From assembly GCA_015066805.1 (NCBI GenBank), contig SVNP01000014.1, positions 1 to 62,999 of the forward strand: 62,999 bases of DNA, written 5' to 3'. A program made the translations under genes and the position numbers. Of this stretch, positions 34,509-43,692 are shown piece after piece (the first letter of the stretch is position 1; each line of letters opens with the position of its first letter). The notes under the pieces are model-generated. The model saw only the letters and a list, made by a program, of their open reading frames with translations. It did no database searches and was not told the DNA's origin. The DNA comes from Ruminococcus sp. (GTDB taxonomy: Bacteria > Bacillota > Clostridia > Oscillospirales > Ruminococcaceae).

Positions 34509-36407
34509 TCAAAGACCTGCCAGGATCTTCAGGATTGCGATGGAATCGTTGCCGGTTACGCCGGATACGCCATCGGCCTCTGCATTGAGCATACCCTGCT
34601 CGGTGATCTCAATGGTCTGATCCTCGGCCAGGAAGCGGTTCAGCAGAATAACGTCACCGATCTTCACGTTGCCGTCGCAGTTTACATCACCTACCTGAAC
34701 AGTGGTAGGAGGAACGGTCTCGGAGGAGATAGTAGTGGTGGTGGTAGTGGTAGTAGTAGTGGTAGTGGTAGTGGTGGAGGTGGTAGTCACAACAGTGCCG
34801 GTGCCGTTCAGAATGACAGGCTCGGCAAACAGTACGGTAACGGACTCAATGGTAGGATCGGAAGCATTATTGGTCCAGTAGCAGGAGAGCTTGATGAAGT
34901 CGTAGCAGAGCTTCCAGTCGTCGCCTTCCTTCAGGTATGCACCGTCGTTCATGCCTTCGGCATCAAACAGAATGGTAGCAGACTCCAGAGTAGAGCCGTA
35001 GGAGATCTGGGGTGCCCACATCCAGGTGTAATCGGAACCTTCATCTACTTCGGTGAAATAGCCGTTGCAAGCCAGAGAGATACCGAAGCAGGAATCTGCG
35101 CCGGTGGTGGTTGCGCTGCCCTTGATCAGCACGCCGGTGATCTTAGCGATGTCACGGTAGGGCTTAATGTCGATGGTCCAGGTGGGGTTGCCGTTCTCGT
35201 CAACCTCAACGGTGATGTCGTCGCCGGAGATCTCATCGGAGGTTACAGTCTCGGTGGAGATGCCGGTCATGTTCTTGAACATGGTTTCAATATCAGAATT
35301 GAACCACTTCAGATTGTTGCGATCGAAGAACTGCATATCGCCGCAGTTACCGGAATCCCACAGCACGGGGCAAACGCCGTCATAACCAATGCAGGTGGAG
35401 AACAGAGTTTCCAGCCACAGTTCGGTGTCTTCAGTATCCTTTCCGGCATTGGTCAGAACGCCACACTCACCGATGATTACGGGTACGCCTTTGGAAGCAA
35501 ATTTCTGATACAGGCTGTTGATGCCGTTCTTCAGTGCGGTGATATCGCTGTCGGTGCCCCATGTTGCGCTGTAACCCCAAGAAGAATTCTGGGGAGCCAC
35601 ACAGAAGGTGGGCGGCTCATAATAGTGAACTTCCACAGCCAGCATATTGGCGCTGTCGGTCGGCATAGTGAAGCCGCTTTCCAGTGCAGCGGCACAGTTG
35701 GTGTTGTTGGAAGGAATAATCAGCAGACGGTTTGCATTGTTGCCGCCAGTTGCGCGGACAGCGTCTACGAACGCCTGACCCATCTGGGTGTTAATGCTGT
35801 GATCCCAGTTAATCTCGTTCCAGCCTGCAAAGGAAAGCTCCTGGCCGTAATCGGCAAAGTGGTTTGCGATCTGGGTCCACAGAGAGGTGAACTTTGCCTT
35901 CTGGGAGGTGCCCTGCCAGAGCCATGCACCGTCTACATCGGCTTTCGTAGCGTTGACGGTAGCAGCATCGCCGCTGTCGTTCGTGGAGGCGCCATCGTGG
36001 TGAACATTGATGATAACCTTCATGCCTGCATCAAAGCAGTAGTTAGCCACTTCCTCGATACGGTTGAGGTAATCCACATCCACATTGCCGTTGCTGTCCA
36101 TGTTCTCAACCCAGGTCACAGGGATACGAACGGTGTCAAAGCCGGTAGCGGCAATGGCGTTGATCATGGCGCTGGTGGTTTTGGAGTTGCCCCAGCCCAC
36201 CTCGGTGTCTACATAAGGATCATTGCTGACCCAGCCGGCACAAGCGCCGGAATCGAAGGTATTGCCCAGGTTCCAGCCCATGCCCATCTCATCAACGAGA
36301 GCTACGGCATTGGAAGCGGCGGTTGCCTGCGGAATTTCAAAGGTGCATACGCCGGAGGCGAGTGCAACTGTCAGAAAACCGGAGAGCAGCTTGCTATACA
36401 GTTTCAT
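34509..36407 (-). CDS. Secreted GH5 endoglucanase with accessory module and dockerin
   Basis: 632 residues from ATG 36407 (AGGGGAC upstream). Signal peptide 1-30. GH5 domain about 35-360: GWNLGNTFDS, GFDTVRIPVTW, NVHHDG, acid/base Glu in FAGWNEINWD near 198, nucleophile Glu in PVIIGECGV near 311, VCPVLWDSGN. A beta-rich module (about 375-545, DIKPYRDIAKITGVLIKG, FGISLACNGYF) is likely a carbohydrate-binding module. A poly-Thr linker (about 555-575) leads to a type I dockerin (about 585-632, VGDVNCDGNVKIGDVILLNRFL). Cellulosomal beta-1,4-glucanase; the module class is uncertain. Confidence 0.93.
   Translation of the reverse strand: MKLYSKLLSGFLTVALASGVCTFEIPQATAASNAVALVDEMGMGWNLGNTFDSGACAGWVSNDPYVDTEVGWGNSKTTSAMINAIAATGFDTVRIPVTWVENMDSNGNVDVDYLNRIEEVANYCFDAGMKVIINVHHDGASTNDSGDAATVNATKADVDGAWLWQGTSQKAKFTSLWTQIANHFADYGQELSFAGWNEINWDHSINTQMGQAFVDAVRATGGNNANRLLIIPSNNTNCAAALESGFTMPTDSANMLAVEVHYYEPPTFCVAPQNSSWGYSATWGTDSDITALKNGINSLYQKFASKGVPVIIGECGVLTNAGKDTEDTELWLETLFSTCIGYDGVCPVLWDSGNCGDMQFFDRNNLKWFNSDIETMFKNMTGISTETVTSDEISGDDITVEVDENGNPTWTIDIKPYRDIAKITGVLIKGSATTTGADSCFGISLACNGYFTEVDEGSDYTWMWAPQISYGSTLESATILFDAEGMNDGAYLKEGDDWKLCYDFIKLSCYWTNNASDPTIESVTVLFAEPVILNGTGTVVTTTSTTTTTTTTTTTTTTTISSETVPPTTVQVGDVNCDGNVKIGDVILLNRFLAEDQTIEITEQGMLNAEADGVSGVTGNDSIAILKILAGL
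34727..34795 (-). repeat. Low-complexity Thr-codon tract (linker)
   Basis: Imperfect ACC/ACT/ACA codon repeats encode a run of about 20 Thr between accessory module and dockerin of the GH5 enzyme; on the plus strand it appears as GGT/AGT triplets. Such tracts are prone to slippage and give length variation. Confidence 0.9.
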
Positions 36408-36443
36408 GAATATCAGTCCCCTTTTCATAAGTATGGTACTATC

Positions 36444-36472
36444 AATTTACCACAATATTCTCCAATTGTCAA
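36444..36472 (-). promoter_or_regulatory. Promoter of the GH5 cellulase gene
   Basis: TTGACA (36472-36467), 17 bases, TAAATT (36449-36444) on the minus strand; about 35 bases to the ATG. Confidence 0.75.
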
Positions 36473-36664
36473 TCGGAGTAACCGCCAAATTTTCCCCTTG
36501 TTTTTTGTGCAACATTCACATAAAATCGCAAAATTCGCCCAGAAATAAGCGGATGTGCATAAGCAATATTGTCATATAAAATCAGAAACGGTTCTATGAA
36601 ATTTTGTGCTCCCTTTTGCGTAGAATATGAAAAATCCGTGAATATGCGATTTATTTTTAGAATG

Positions 36665-36697
36665 AAAAAAACGCAGCCGTACAGACTGCGTTTTTGC
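36665..36697 (-). terminator. Terminator of the VanY-type peptidase gene
   Basis: AAAACGCAG / CTGCGTTTT stem with short loop and minus-strand T-run, downstream of the stop at 36724. The 316 bases 36408-36723 otherwise hold only the GH5 promoter and an AT-rich stretch. Confidence 0.8.
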
Positions 36698-36723
36698 AAA
36701 AACGATATAAATCACAGAAAAGA

Positions 36724-37989
36724 TTACTCTGCGTATTGTGAGGTGATGCCCAGGTATTCTTCCAGCGTCAGGCCGCTGTCATAGACTTTTTTGGCGTTTT
36801 CCTCGCCAAGGTAGCGGATATGCCAGGGCTCATACTTATAACCGGTGATATCGGATTTGCCTTGGGGGTAGCGGATAATGAAGCCGTATTTCCAGCAGTT
36901 TGCCGCAAGCCAGGCGGCCTCGGGGGTGCTGCCGAAGCTGTCGCCCGCATAGTTGATATCAAAGGCAAGGCCGGTCTGGTGCTCCGAGTGGCCGGGGCGT
37001 GCAGAGAAGGTATCGGCCTTTTCCTGTCCGCTTGCAACAACGTGACGGTTGTAGGTGGCCTCCTGGGTGGCGTAGGAACGATAACCGGATACGATGCTCA
37101 GGCTCATCATTTCGGCGGAGGCTGCCACCTGCATCCGATCAAATGCAGCCTTTGCCTCGGGGTTGACACCGGGGTCGTAATCTGCGGGCAGCGCATAAGT
37201 TTTATTGACGATGAGAATACCCTGCACGTATGTCACGCCGTTGATGACCTCCACGTTTGCAGCAGGGGCAGAGGGGGTTTCATCCAGAACGGTAACGGTA
37301 ACCTCCGCGTACACAGAAGGATTATTGACGGAGGTGACCCGCACAATACATACACCGGGTCCCACTGCGGTAATATCGCCCAACCAGTTTACCGTTGCAA
37401 CCGATTCATCGGAGGAAGTCCATTGCTCGGATTTATCGGTGGCATCTGCGGGGGACATGGTAACAATGGGCATTTTGTTCTCACCCACCTTCAGGCTCAC
37501 GGCGTAGAAGGTCAGTTCAATGCCTGTGACCGAACCAGGCCCAAGGCTGACGGTGGTTGTGGTAGTTGTGGTTTCGGAGCTTGTTGTAGTGGTCGTGGTT
37601 GCATCGGAAGAAGTTGTGGTAGCAGAGGTACCGGTTCCACCCACGATCTGAATATAGAACGTTTCCCGATCTCCTGCGGCACCTTCTGCAATGACGACTA
37701 CATCACCGGGAGCCAGTGCAGTCATGAGATGAGTTTCATCCACAGAGAGCAAGGCATCATCGGAAACAGCGCAGGTAAAATCACCTGCGAAGGTTGTAAC
37801 CAGTGTGCGGGATTGCCCTACCTCCATGGTAATATTGTAGTAGTGATTTTTATTATTTCCGCCACCATTGGCAATGAGGTACACACCCATCACCAAACCG
37901 GCCATGCACATCAGCACCAACAGCAGCATAGCGGCAGATGAACCGCTGCGCTTCCCTGTGGCGGCCTTCTTTTTTGTATTCTTTGCCAT
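36724..37989 (-). CDS. D-alanyl-D-alanine carboxypeptidase, VanY family, with Ig-like domain
   Basis: 421 residues from ATG 37989 (AAAGGATG upstream). A basic N-terminus and membrane anchor (AMLLLVLMCMAGLVMGVYLI, near 25-44) place the rest outside. Then a small beta domain, a Thr/Ser linker near 128-150, a BIG2-like Ig domain (about 155-245: LKVGENKMPIVTMSPADAT, SDESVATVNWLGDITAVGPG), and a VanY zinc peptidase (about 265-415) with SGYRSYATQEATYN, RPGHSEHQTGLAFDI and EPWHIRYLG supplying His/Asp ligands. Trims pentapeptide stems of peptidoglycan. Own promoter and terminator. Confidence 0.93.
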   Translation of the reverse strand: MAKNTKKKAATGKRSGSSAAMLLLVLMCMAGLVMGVYLIANGGGNNKNHYYNITMEVGQSRTLVTTFAGDFTCAVSDDALLSVDETHLMTALAPGDVVVIAEGAAGDRETFYIQIVGGTGTSATTTSSDATTTTTTSSETTTTTTTVSLGPGSVTGIELTFYAVSLKVGENKMPIVTMSPADATDKSEQWTSSDESVATVNWLGDITAVGPGVCIVRVTSVNNPSVYAEVTVTVLDETPSAPAANVEVINGVTYVQGILIVNKTYALPADYDPGVNPEAKAAFDRMQVAASAEMMSLSIVSGYRSYATQEATYNRHVVASGQEKADTFSARPGHSEHQTGLAFDINYAGDSFGSTPEAAWLAANCWKYGFIIRYPQGKSDITGYKYEPWHIRYLGEENAKKVYDSGLTLEEYLGITSQYAE

Positions 37990-38042
37990 AACGGGCATCC
38001 TTTCTTTCAATCGAGCGTGAATGGTTTTCAATCGTACCTTCT

Positions 38043-38071
38043 ATTATAGCACATCTTTTCGGATTTGTCAC
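38043..38071 (-). promoter_or_regulatory. Promoter of the VanY-type gene
   Basis: GTGACA (38071-38066), 17 bases, TATAAT (38048-38043) on the minus strand. Confidence 0.75.
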
Positions 38072-38114
38072 CCTGTTTTGCAAAAAATTACAGATTACTT
38101 TCCGTCTTGCCTGC

Positions 38115-38573
38115 TTACAGCTTTTCCGCCAGCCAATACAGCAGCCCGTAAATGACACTTGCCGTGGTGCCGTAGAGGATCACGGGGCCTGCAATGGTAA
38201 AGATCTTGGTACCTACACCCAGAATAAAGCCTTCGGTTTTGGCTTCTACCGCCGCAGAGGATACTGCGTTGGCAAATCCGGTAATGGGCACCAGTGTACC
38301 TGCACCGCCGTGCTTTGCGATTTTTTCATACAGACCCAGACCGGTCAGCAATGCGGAAAGAAATACCAGCACCACAGAGGTCCAGGTGCCTGCTTCTTCC
38401 TTGGGAATATGATAGGCCATAAGAAATTGAGTAATGCCTTCACCAATCAGACAAATGGTGCCGCCGATGATAAAAGCCTTGGGCAGATTGCAATACCACT
38501 TGGTTTTGCGGGATGCTGCCTGCACCAGCTTGCTGTATTCCTTGGGAGAAGGCTGACGGGGATGAATGGGCAT
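38115..38573 (-). CDS. spoVAC: Stage V sporulation protein AC
   Basis: 152 residues from ATG 38573 (AAGGAG upstream). SpoVAC family: N-terminal YSKLVQAASRKTKWYCNLPK, then about four membrane helices (AFIIGGTICLIGEGITQFL, TSVVLVFLSALLTGLGLYEKI, conserved GGAGTLVPITGFANAVSSAA, GTKIFTIAGPVILYGTTA). In spore formers it is a mechanosensitive inner-membrane channel for Ca-dipicolinate. spoVAD and spoVAE/EB normally follow; here the neighbours are LRAT-fold and VanY genes, so the remainder must be elsewhere or absent. Confidence 0.92.
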   Translation of the reverse strand: MPIHPRQPSPKEYSKLVQAASRKTKWYCNLPKAFIIGGTICLIGEGITQFLMAYHIPKEEAGTWTSVVLVFLSALLTGLGLYEKIAKHGGAGTLVPITGFANAVSSAAVEAKTEGFILGVGTKIFTIAGPVILYGTTASVIYGLLYWLAEKL

Positions 38574-38631
38574 GATCGAACACTCCTTATGAGAATTTAT
38601 TGCCAGTATGCCCGTTTTCGGCAGAAATATG

Positions 38632-38669
38632 AAAAATCGCACCCGAAATTTCATCGGGTGCGTTTTTTT
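38632..38669 (-). terminator. Terminator between LRAT-like gene and spoVAC
   Basis: CGCACCCGA / TCGGGTGCG stem with A/T runs on both sides (GTTTTTTT on plus, GATTTTT on minus), directly at the LRAT-like stop. Only about 60 bases remain for the spoVAC promoter. Confidence 0.8.
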
Positions 38670-39478
38670 CACCAGCGGAAGGGTCTGCGGAAGCGGTAGC
38701 CGTTGGAATTGGTCAGCAGCCGGAACATTTCATTGACCTGCATGGATTCATGCACACCTGTTTTGCACCAGATGACAAAATGCTCGCAGTTGTTGGTTAC
38801 CAGATTGTAGCGGCTTTCGCCCAGACGGGTACGGGCACGGGCAACGGTTTGCTCGGGCGTATACAGGTGGTACCCATAGCTGCGCTGCAAAACATCTGCC
38901 AGATGTGCAGCGGCGTTGGTGCGGTCGGTACCATCGGGGTTGGCGGTAAAAGCGGCAGGCTCATTGCCGATACGGATGGGGGCGGCGTATGGGTGAGGAA
39001 AATCCAGAATAAAGTAATCGCCATCATCCTTGAGAAAATACCGCAAAGAGGTGCAATGGATGGTAGCAGGGGAGAGTGGACTGCTGGCAGGTGCGGCATA
39101 ATGCACCACGCAGGTATCGCTGACATAGATGCCGTAATGCTCATAGGTGCCGTTACGGCGCACCACACCGATGATATCGCCATAAGAGGCACATACGGGT
39201 GTCTCGGAATGGGGTGCGGCCAACTGCTGCAAAGCGGCTTCCATTTCGGGCAGGGTGCCGTAATTTTTCACAGTTCCAAAACCGTCGATGATGCGGCACT
39301 GCTCGGTTACCACATGGCGCTGCAGGGTATATTCCCCATGATAGTCCAGCTCTTCCCAGCAGTAGTCCTTATCCAGCACGGAGAATTCTCCGTTTGCGGC
39401 AGCTCTGCGTTGAGAAAAATCGTCCAATCTGTCTGCGATCTGTCCCATTCTTCTGCTCACATGATCCCAGAATGGCAT
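38669..39478 (-). CDS. LRAT-domain (NlpC/P60-fold) protein
   Basis: 269 residues; AAAGGAGC before ATG. Residues about 95-130 carry the LRAT start GDIIGVVRRNGTYEHYGIYV with catalytic His, and near 230 NLVTNNCEHFVIWCKTG with catalytic Cys, the circularly permuted papain-like order. Residues between are longer than usual, and the first 90 residues (helix plus LQRHVVTEQCRIIDGFG) are unassigned. Bacterial LRAT proteins act as acyltransferases or hydrolases; substrate unknown. No signal peptide, so cytosolic. Confidence 0.87.
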   Translation of the reverse strand: MPFWDHVSRRMGQIADRLDDFSQRRAAANGEFSVLDKDYCWEELDYHGEYTLQRHVVTEQCRIIDGFGTVKNYGTLPEMEAALQQLAAPHSETPVCASYGDIIGVVRRNGTYEHYGIYVSDTCVVHYAAPASSPLSPATIHCTSLRYFLKDDGDYFILDFPHPYAAPIRIGNEPAAFTANPDGTDRTNAAAHLADVLQRSYGYHLYTPEQTVARARTRLGESRYNLVTNNCEHFVIWCKTGVHESMQVNEMFRLLTNSNGYRFRRPFRW

Positions 39479-39501
39479 AGCGAAGCTCCTTTCCTATACA
39501 A

Positions 39502-39536
39502 AAAGCGGCACGGAGGGGAAAACTCCATGCCGCTTT
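39502..39536 (-). terminator. Terminator of the cellobiose phosphorylase gene
   Basis: AAAGCGGCACGGAG / CTCCATGCCGCTTT stem (one mismatch), followed on the minus strand by CTTTTTG. Confidence 0.85.
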
Positions 39537-39548
39537 GCAATTGTAAAA

Positions 39549-42008
39549 TCAGCCGAGAACGACCTCAACGGTATGGGTCTTGCCGTCAGCAAATACGGGC
39601 AGCACATTGCCCTCGATGGCATTGCCGTCCACAGTAACGGACTGAACGCCCTTGCAGACGTGGTTGGGGTTCTTCACGGTAATGGCATACTCTGCACCAC
39701 GGAACACACGGGTCAGCTCAAAGCCATCCCAAGCGGAAGGAATGCAGGGGTCAACCTTCAGGCCGTCCCAGTCGGGGATCATGCCCAGGATGTACTGAGA
39801 AACAGCCACAAAGTTCCAGGCGGCGGTACCGGTGAGCCAGCTATTCTTAGCCTCGCCGTGGCGGCGTGCATCCTTACCGGCGATCATCTGAGCGTACACA
39901 TAGGGCTCGGTGCGGTGGAGATCAGCATACTTAGCCTCACGGTATGCGGGAGCGATCTTGCTGTAATACTCAAATGCCTTTTCGCCTCTGCCCACAGCAG
40001 CCTCGGCGCAGATGATCCAGGCGTTGTTGTGGCAGAAGATACCTGCGTTCTCCTTGTAGCCGCCGGGGTAGGTGGAGATCTCACCGTACTCGATGTAGTA
40101 CTTGGTGAATGCGGGGTTATTCAGCACCAGACCATGCTCGGAGTTCAGGTACTTATCAACGGAATCCAGAGCCATAATATCCTTACCGGACTCCTTACCC
40201 ACGCCGGACATGACGCAGAAGCCCTGAGGCTCGATGAAGATCTTGCCTTCCTCGCACTCATTGGAGCCGACCTTCTTGCCGAAGTCATCGTATGCACGAA
40301 CGAACCACTCGCCGTCCCAGCCTGCGGTCTCAATGGCCTGCTTCATCTTGTCGATGGCAGCCTGGGCCTCATCGGCAGCAGCGTTGTCGCCGCGGCGGCG
40401 GCAGATGGCAACGTACTCGGGACCTGCAAAGGTGAACAGACCTGCTACGAATACGGACTCAGCCACACGGCTGTACTTGTCCTCGCCGTACTTGGGGGAG
40501 GTGGAAGTCTGGAAGGACTCGCCGGGGGTATCGGAGAAGCAGGAGAGGTTCAGGCAGTCGTTCCAGTCGGCGCGCATTGCCAGGGGCAGGCCGTGGGGGC
40601 CTACATTATCGGCAACATGCCAGAAGCTCTGCTTCAGGTGGTGCATCATGGGCTGTGCCTTTGCGGGATCGTTGTCGTAGGGCACCATTTCGTCCAGAAT
40701 GGAATCATCGCCGGTTTCCTTGATGTAAGCGGCGGTGGAAAGGATCATCCACAGCGGATCGTCGGAGAAGTCGCCGCCGATCTCGTCGTTGCCCTTCTTG
40801 GTCAGGGGCTGGTACTGGTGGTAGCAGCCGCCGTCCTCAAACTGGGTAGAAGCCAGATCGATGATACGCTCTCTTGCACGATCAGGGATCTGGTGTACAA
40901 AGCCCAGCAGATCCTGGTTGGAATCACGGAAGCCCATACCACGACCGATGCCACTCTCGAAGTAGGAAGCGGAACGGGACATATTGAAGGTGACCATGCA
41001 CTGATACTGGTTCCAGATGTTGACCATACGATCCAGCTTATCCTCGGGGGACTTGACCTGGTACTTGCCCAGCAGGTCGTTCCACATGGTCTTCAGGGCA
41101 GCCAGAGCAGCCTCTACCTTCTCGGTGGTGTTGTACTGTTCCATCATGGCGTATGCACGGGACTTGTTCATGGAGCCGTCAGCGTTGAACTTCTCGGCAA
41201 CGGGGTTCTCCACATAGCCCAGCATGAAGATCAGCTCCTTGGTCTCGCCTGCGGCCAGCTCCACGTTGATGCAGTGGGAAGCGATGGGAGACCAGCCGTC
41301 AGCCACGGAGTTGGAGGGCTGACCTGCCATAACGGTCTGGGGATTCTCAAAGCCGTTGTACAGACCCATGAAGGACTCACGGTCGGTATCAAAGCCGTCG
41401 ATGGGAGCGTTTACGGTATAGAATGCGAAGTGATCACGGCGCTCCTTGTACTCGGTCTTATGGAACAGGGTAGAGCCTTCGATCTCCACCTCACCGGTAT
41501 TGAAGTTTCTCTGGAAGTTGGTGGAGTCATCCTGTGCATTCCACAGGCACCACTCCAGGAAGGAGAACAGCTTGAAGCTCTTGGGGGCAGTACCCTTGTT
41601 GGTCAGGCGTACACGCTGGATCTCACCGTTGAAATCCTGGGGTACGAAGAAGGTGACCTCAGCCTGCAGATCGTTCTTCTGACCGGAAATGATGGTATAG
41701 CCCATACCATGGCGGCACTCGTAAGCGTCCAGCTCGGTCTTTACGGGAGACCAGCCGGGGTTCCAGACGGTACCGTTATCGTAAACATAGAAGTAGCGGC
41801 CGCCCATATCCACAGGGACATTGTTGTAGCGGTAGCGGGTGATACGGCGGAGACGGGCATCCTTATAGAAGTGATAGCCGCCTGCGGTATTGGAAATCAG
41901 AGAGAAGAATGCCTGTGTGCCCAGGTAGTTGATCCAAGGGTAGGGCGTTTGGGGAGATTGAATGACGTACTCCTTGCTTGCGTCATCAAAATAGCCGAAT
42001 TTCTTCAT
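39549..42008 (-). CDS. Cellobiose phosphorylase (GH94)
   Basis: 819 residues, AAAGGAG before ATG. N-terminal beta-sandwich ([19 protein letters not shown] near 68; [21 protein letters not shown]) and a six-hairpin barrel with [19 protein letters not shown] near 362 and catalytic Asp in [12 protein letters not shown] near 483, then the phosphate-binding C-terminal part. Length and motifs match ruminococcal cellobiose phosphorylases. Splits cytosolic cellobiose with phosphate into glucose-1-phosphate and glucose, saving ATP. Nearby ROK kinase can phosphorylate the glucose. Own promoter and terminator. Confidence 0.95.
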   Translation of the reverse strand: MKKFGYFDDASKEYVIQSPQTPYPWINYLGTQAFFSLISNTAGGYHFYKDARLRRITRYRYNNVPVDMGGRYFYVYDNGTVWNPGWSPVKTELDAYECRHGMGYTIISGQKNDLQAEVTFFVPQDFNGEIQRVRLTNKGTAPKSFKLFSFLEWCLWNAQDDSTNFQRNFNTGEVEIEGSTLFHKTEYKERRDHFAFYTVNAPIDGFDTDRESFMGLYNGFENPQTVMAGQPSNSVADGWSPIASHCINVELAAGETKELIFMLGYVENPVAEKFNADGSMNKSRAYAMMEQYNTTEKVEAALAALKTMWNDLLGKYQVKSPEDKLDRMVNIWNQYQCMVTFNMSRSASYFESGIGRGMGFRDSNQDLLGFVHQIPDRARERIIDLASTQFEDGGCYHQYQPLTKKGNDEIGGDFSDDPLWMILSTAAYIKETGDDSILDEMVPYDNDPAKAQPMMHHLKQSFWHVADNVGPHGLPLAMRADWNDCLNLSCFSDTPGESFQTSTSPKYGEDKYSRVAESVFVAGLFTFAGPEYVAICRRRGDNAAADEAQAAIDKMKQAIETAGWDGEWFVRAYDDFGKKVGSNECEEGKIFIEPQGFCVMSGVGKESGKDIMALDSVDKYLNSEHGLVLNNPAFTKYYIEYGEISTYPGGYKENAGIFCHNNAWIICAEAAVGRGEKAFEYYSKIAPAYREAKYADLHRTEPYVYAQMIAGKDARRHGEAKNSWLTGTAAWNFVAVSQYILGMIPDWDGLKVDPCIPSAWDGFELTRVFRGAEYAITVKNPNHVCKGVQSVTVDGNAIEGNVLPVFADGKTHTVEVVLG

Positions 42009-42101
42009 GGGGTTTCTCCTTTTTGAACAGTGAATTTTCGCCGGGGGAACGCGCAGAGGGTGTTCCGCGAATGAACGACCGCAGTACGCGAATATACATC
42101 A

Positions 42102-42130
42102 ATTATATCACAGCTTTATGAACAATGCAA
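42102..42130 (-). promoter_or_regulatory. Promoter of the cellobiose phosphorylase gene
   Basis: TTGCAT (42130-42125), 17 bases, TATAAT (42107-42102) on the minus strand. A GGAAC/GTTCC hairpin near 42045-42066 lies in the leader. Confidence 0.85.
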
Positions 42131-42234
42131 GTCTCTTTTTTACCGAATTTTAGGCATGGATATGTAGCATTTTACACAAAAAGTATATGGATTTTTCCCG
42201 CAAGAGCCAAAAAGACGGAGAAAACAGGGGGTGG

Positions 42235-43689
42235 ATGGTGTTGAAAACGGCGATCTATGTGCGGCAATCGGCTGACCGTGCGGACAGTGTCAGTCTGGAG
42301 ACACAGGAGGCACTGTGCCGCAGGGAGCTGGTGCCGGGAGAAGCAGCAGAGGTGTATGCAGACCGGGGTTATTCGGGCAAAAATACCAAACGGCCGGGGC
42401 TGGCTGCCATGATGGAAGGGATCCGCCGCGGGGAGATCGGGCGGGTGCTGGTATACAAGCTGGACCGCATCAGCCGCAACCTTGCGGATTTTACCGATCT
42501 GCTGCGGGTATTTGGGACATATGGGGTGCAGTTTCACTCCCATACCGAGCGGTTTGAAACAGCCACACCCATGGGGCAGGCCATGCAAAGTCTGCTGATG
42601 GTGTTTGCTCAACTGGAACGGGAAACCATCTGCGGTCGTGTGCGGGATGCTGCTTTTACAAGGGCAAAGCTGGGCTTTGATACAGGCGGACCTCCGCCCA
42701 TAGGGTTTGCCAAGGCACCCTTTCAGTTGATGGGCAGGCATACGCAATATCTGGTGCCGGATGAAAACGCGGGGCGGATCATGGCGTTGTTTCGGTCTTA
42801 TGGGGAAGAAAACCGATCTCTCAGCGAAATTGCCGCCTGCTGGAACGCCCAAGGCTTTGTAACGGCAAGGGGCAGCGCTTGGAGCCGTGCCGCCCTGTGC
42901 AGGATCCTGCGGAACCCGGTATATGCCTGTGCAGACAGTGCAGTATACACGCATCTGGCGGAGCTGGGGGCAACGCTGTGTCTGCCGGAACCACTGCTGA
43001 CGGAGCATGGGGTATATCTGTACCGTGACCGCAGGCTGCAAAGCAAGAAGCTGACAGATCTGCACGGAACATACGCCATTACTGCGCCTCATAAGGGTTT
43101 GGTGGAAGGCGCACTCTGGCTGCAGTGCCAGCAGCGGATGACGGGGCGGCGGGGGATCCGTACTCTGGGCTGCGGAGAGCGAACATGGCTCAGCGGCAGT
43201 ATTTTTTGCAAACGCTGCGGCAGTGCCATGACTGCTGTGCAGGGGAGAAGTGACCTGTATCTGGTGTGCGGCGGCAGAAAAAGAGGTATCTGCGGCGGTG
43301 CGGGAGCCACATGGCGCACCGGGGAAGCAGAATTGCTCATTGGGGCAGTACTGGCAGAGGAATCGGCGGCGGCTGTCCAAGGGGAAGCGGTATCTTCCGC
43401 CAAGGATACGGCAGCATTGCAGGAGCTGGAACGTCTGCGGCTGCGCCGTGCCCGCCTGATGCAGGCTTTGACCGAAAGCGACGATACAGCGGTTTCCGTA
43501 TTGACAGAAGCCATTGCCGCTGTGGATGGCAGGATCACTGCTTTGGGGCAGCCTGCGCCTGTGCGGATGCATTCTTCTGCCGTACCACCGTGGGAGAGCT
43601 TGGATGCGGCACAAAAAAAGACCATCGCACAGCGTTTTTTATGCTGTGCGATGGTGGATGGTGATACCATAGAATTATATTTGCGGTAG
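42235..43689 (+). CDS. Large serine recombinase (resolvase family)
   Basis: 485 residues from ATG 42235 (AGGGGGTGG directly upstream; GTG 42238, TTG 42241 and ATG 42187 are alternatives). N-terminal catalytic domain: AIYVRQSADRADSVSLETQ with catalytic Ser, ADRGYSGKNTKRPGL, VLVYKLDRISRNLADF, PMGQAMQSLLMVFAQLERE. Recombinase domain about 150-260 and zinc ribbon (FCKRCG ... CGGRKRGICGG) near 325-350. No att sites, excision genes or phage genes are visible, so it is a lone resident or remnant. Convergent with the ROK gene, whose stop is three bases away. Confidence 0.92.
   Translation: MVLKTAIYVRQSADRADSVSLETQEALCRRELVPGEAAEVYADRGYSGKNTKRPGLAAMMEGIRRGEIGRVLVYKLDRISRNLADFTDLLRVFGTYGVQFHSHTERFETATPMGQAMQSLLMVFAQLERETICGRVRDAAFTRAKLGFDTGGPPPIGFAKAPFQLMGRHTQYLVPDENAGRIMALFRSYGEENRSLSEIAACWNAQGFVTARGSAWSRAALCRILRNPVYACADSAVYTHLAELGATLCLPEPLLTEHGVYLYRDRRLQSKKLTDLHGTYAITAPHKGLVEGALWLQCQQRMTGRRGIRTLGCGERTWLSGSIFCKRCGSAMTAVQGRSDLYLVCGGRKRGICGGAGATWRTGEAELLIGAVLAEESAAAVQGEAVSSAKDTAALQELERLRLRRARLMQALTESDDTAVSVLTEAIAAVDGRITALGQPAPVRMHSSAVPPWESLDAAQKKTIAQRFLCCAMVDGDTIELYLR
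43612..43655 (-). terminator. Terminator of the ROK/manA unit, inside the recombinase CDS
   Basis: Minus strand: ACCATCGCACAGC, 9-base loop, GCTGTGCGATGGT (perfect 13-bp stem) then CTTTTTTT. On the plus strand the same bases encode KTIAQRFLCCAMV of the recombinase. No other terminator candidate follows the ROK stop. Confidence 0.8.
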
Positions 43690-43692
43690 AAA

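Noticed and set aside
34446-36548. 700-codon frame antisense to the GH5 gene
   Set aside because: It includes a poly-Gly/Ser run that is only the complement of the Thr linker, and spans the terminator and promoter of the real gene.
39573-42026. 817-codon open frame antisense to the whole cellobiose phosphorylase gene
   Set aside because: The sense gene has full GH94 motifs; the antisense frame is low-complexity in Gly/Val/Leu/His, has no family signal and mirrors codon bias of the real gene.
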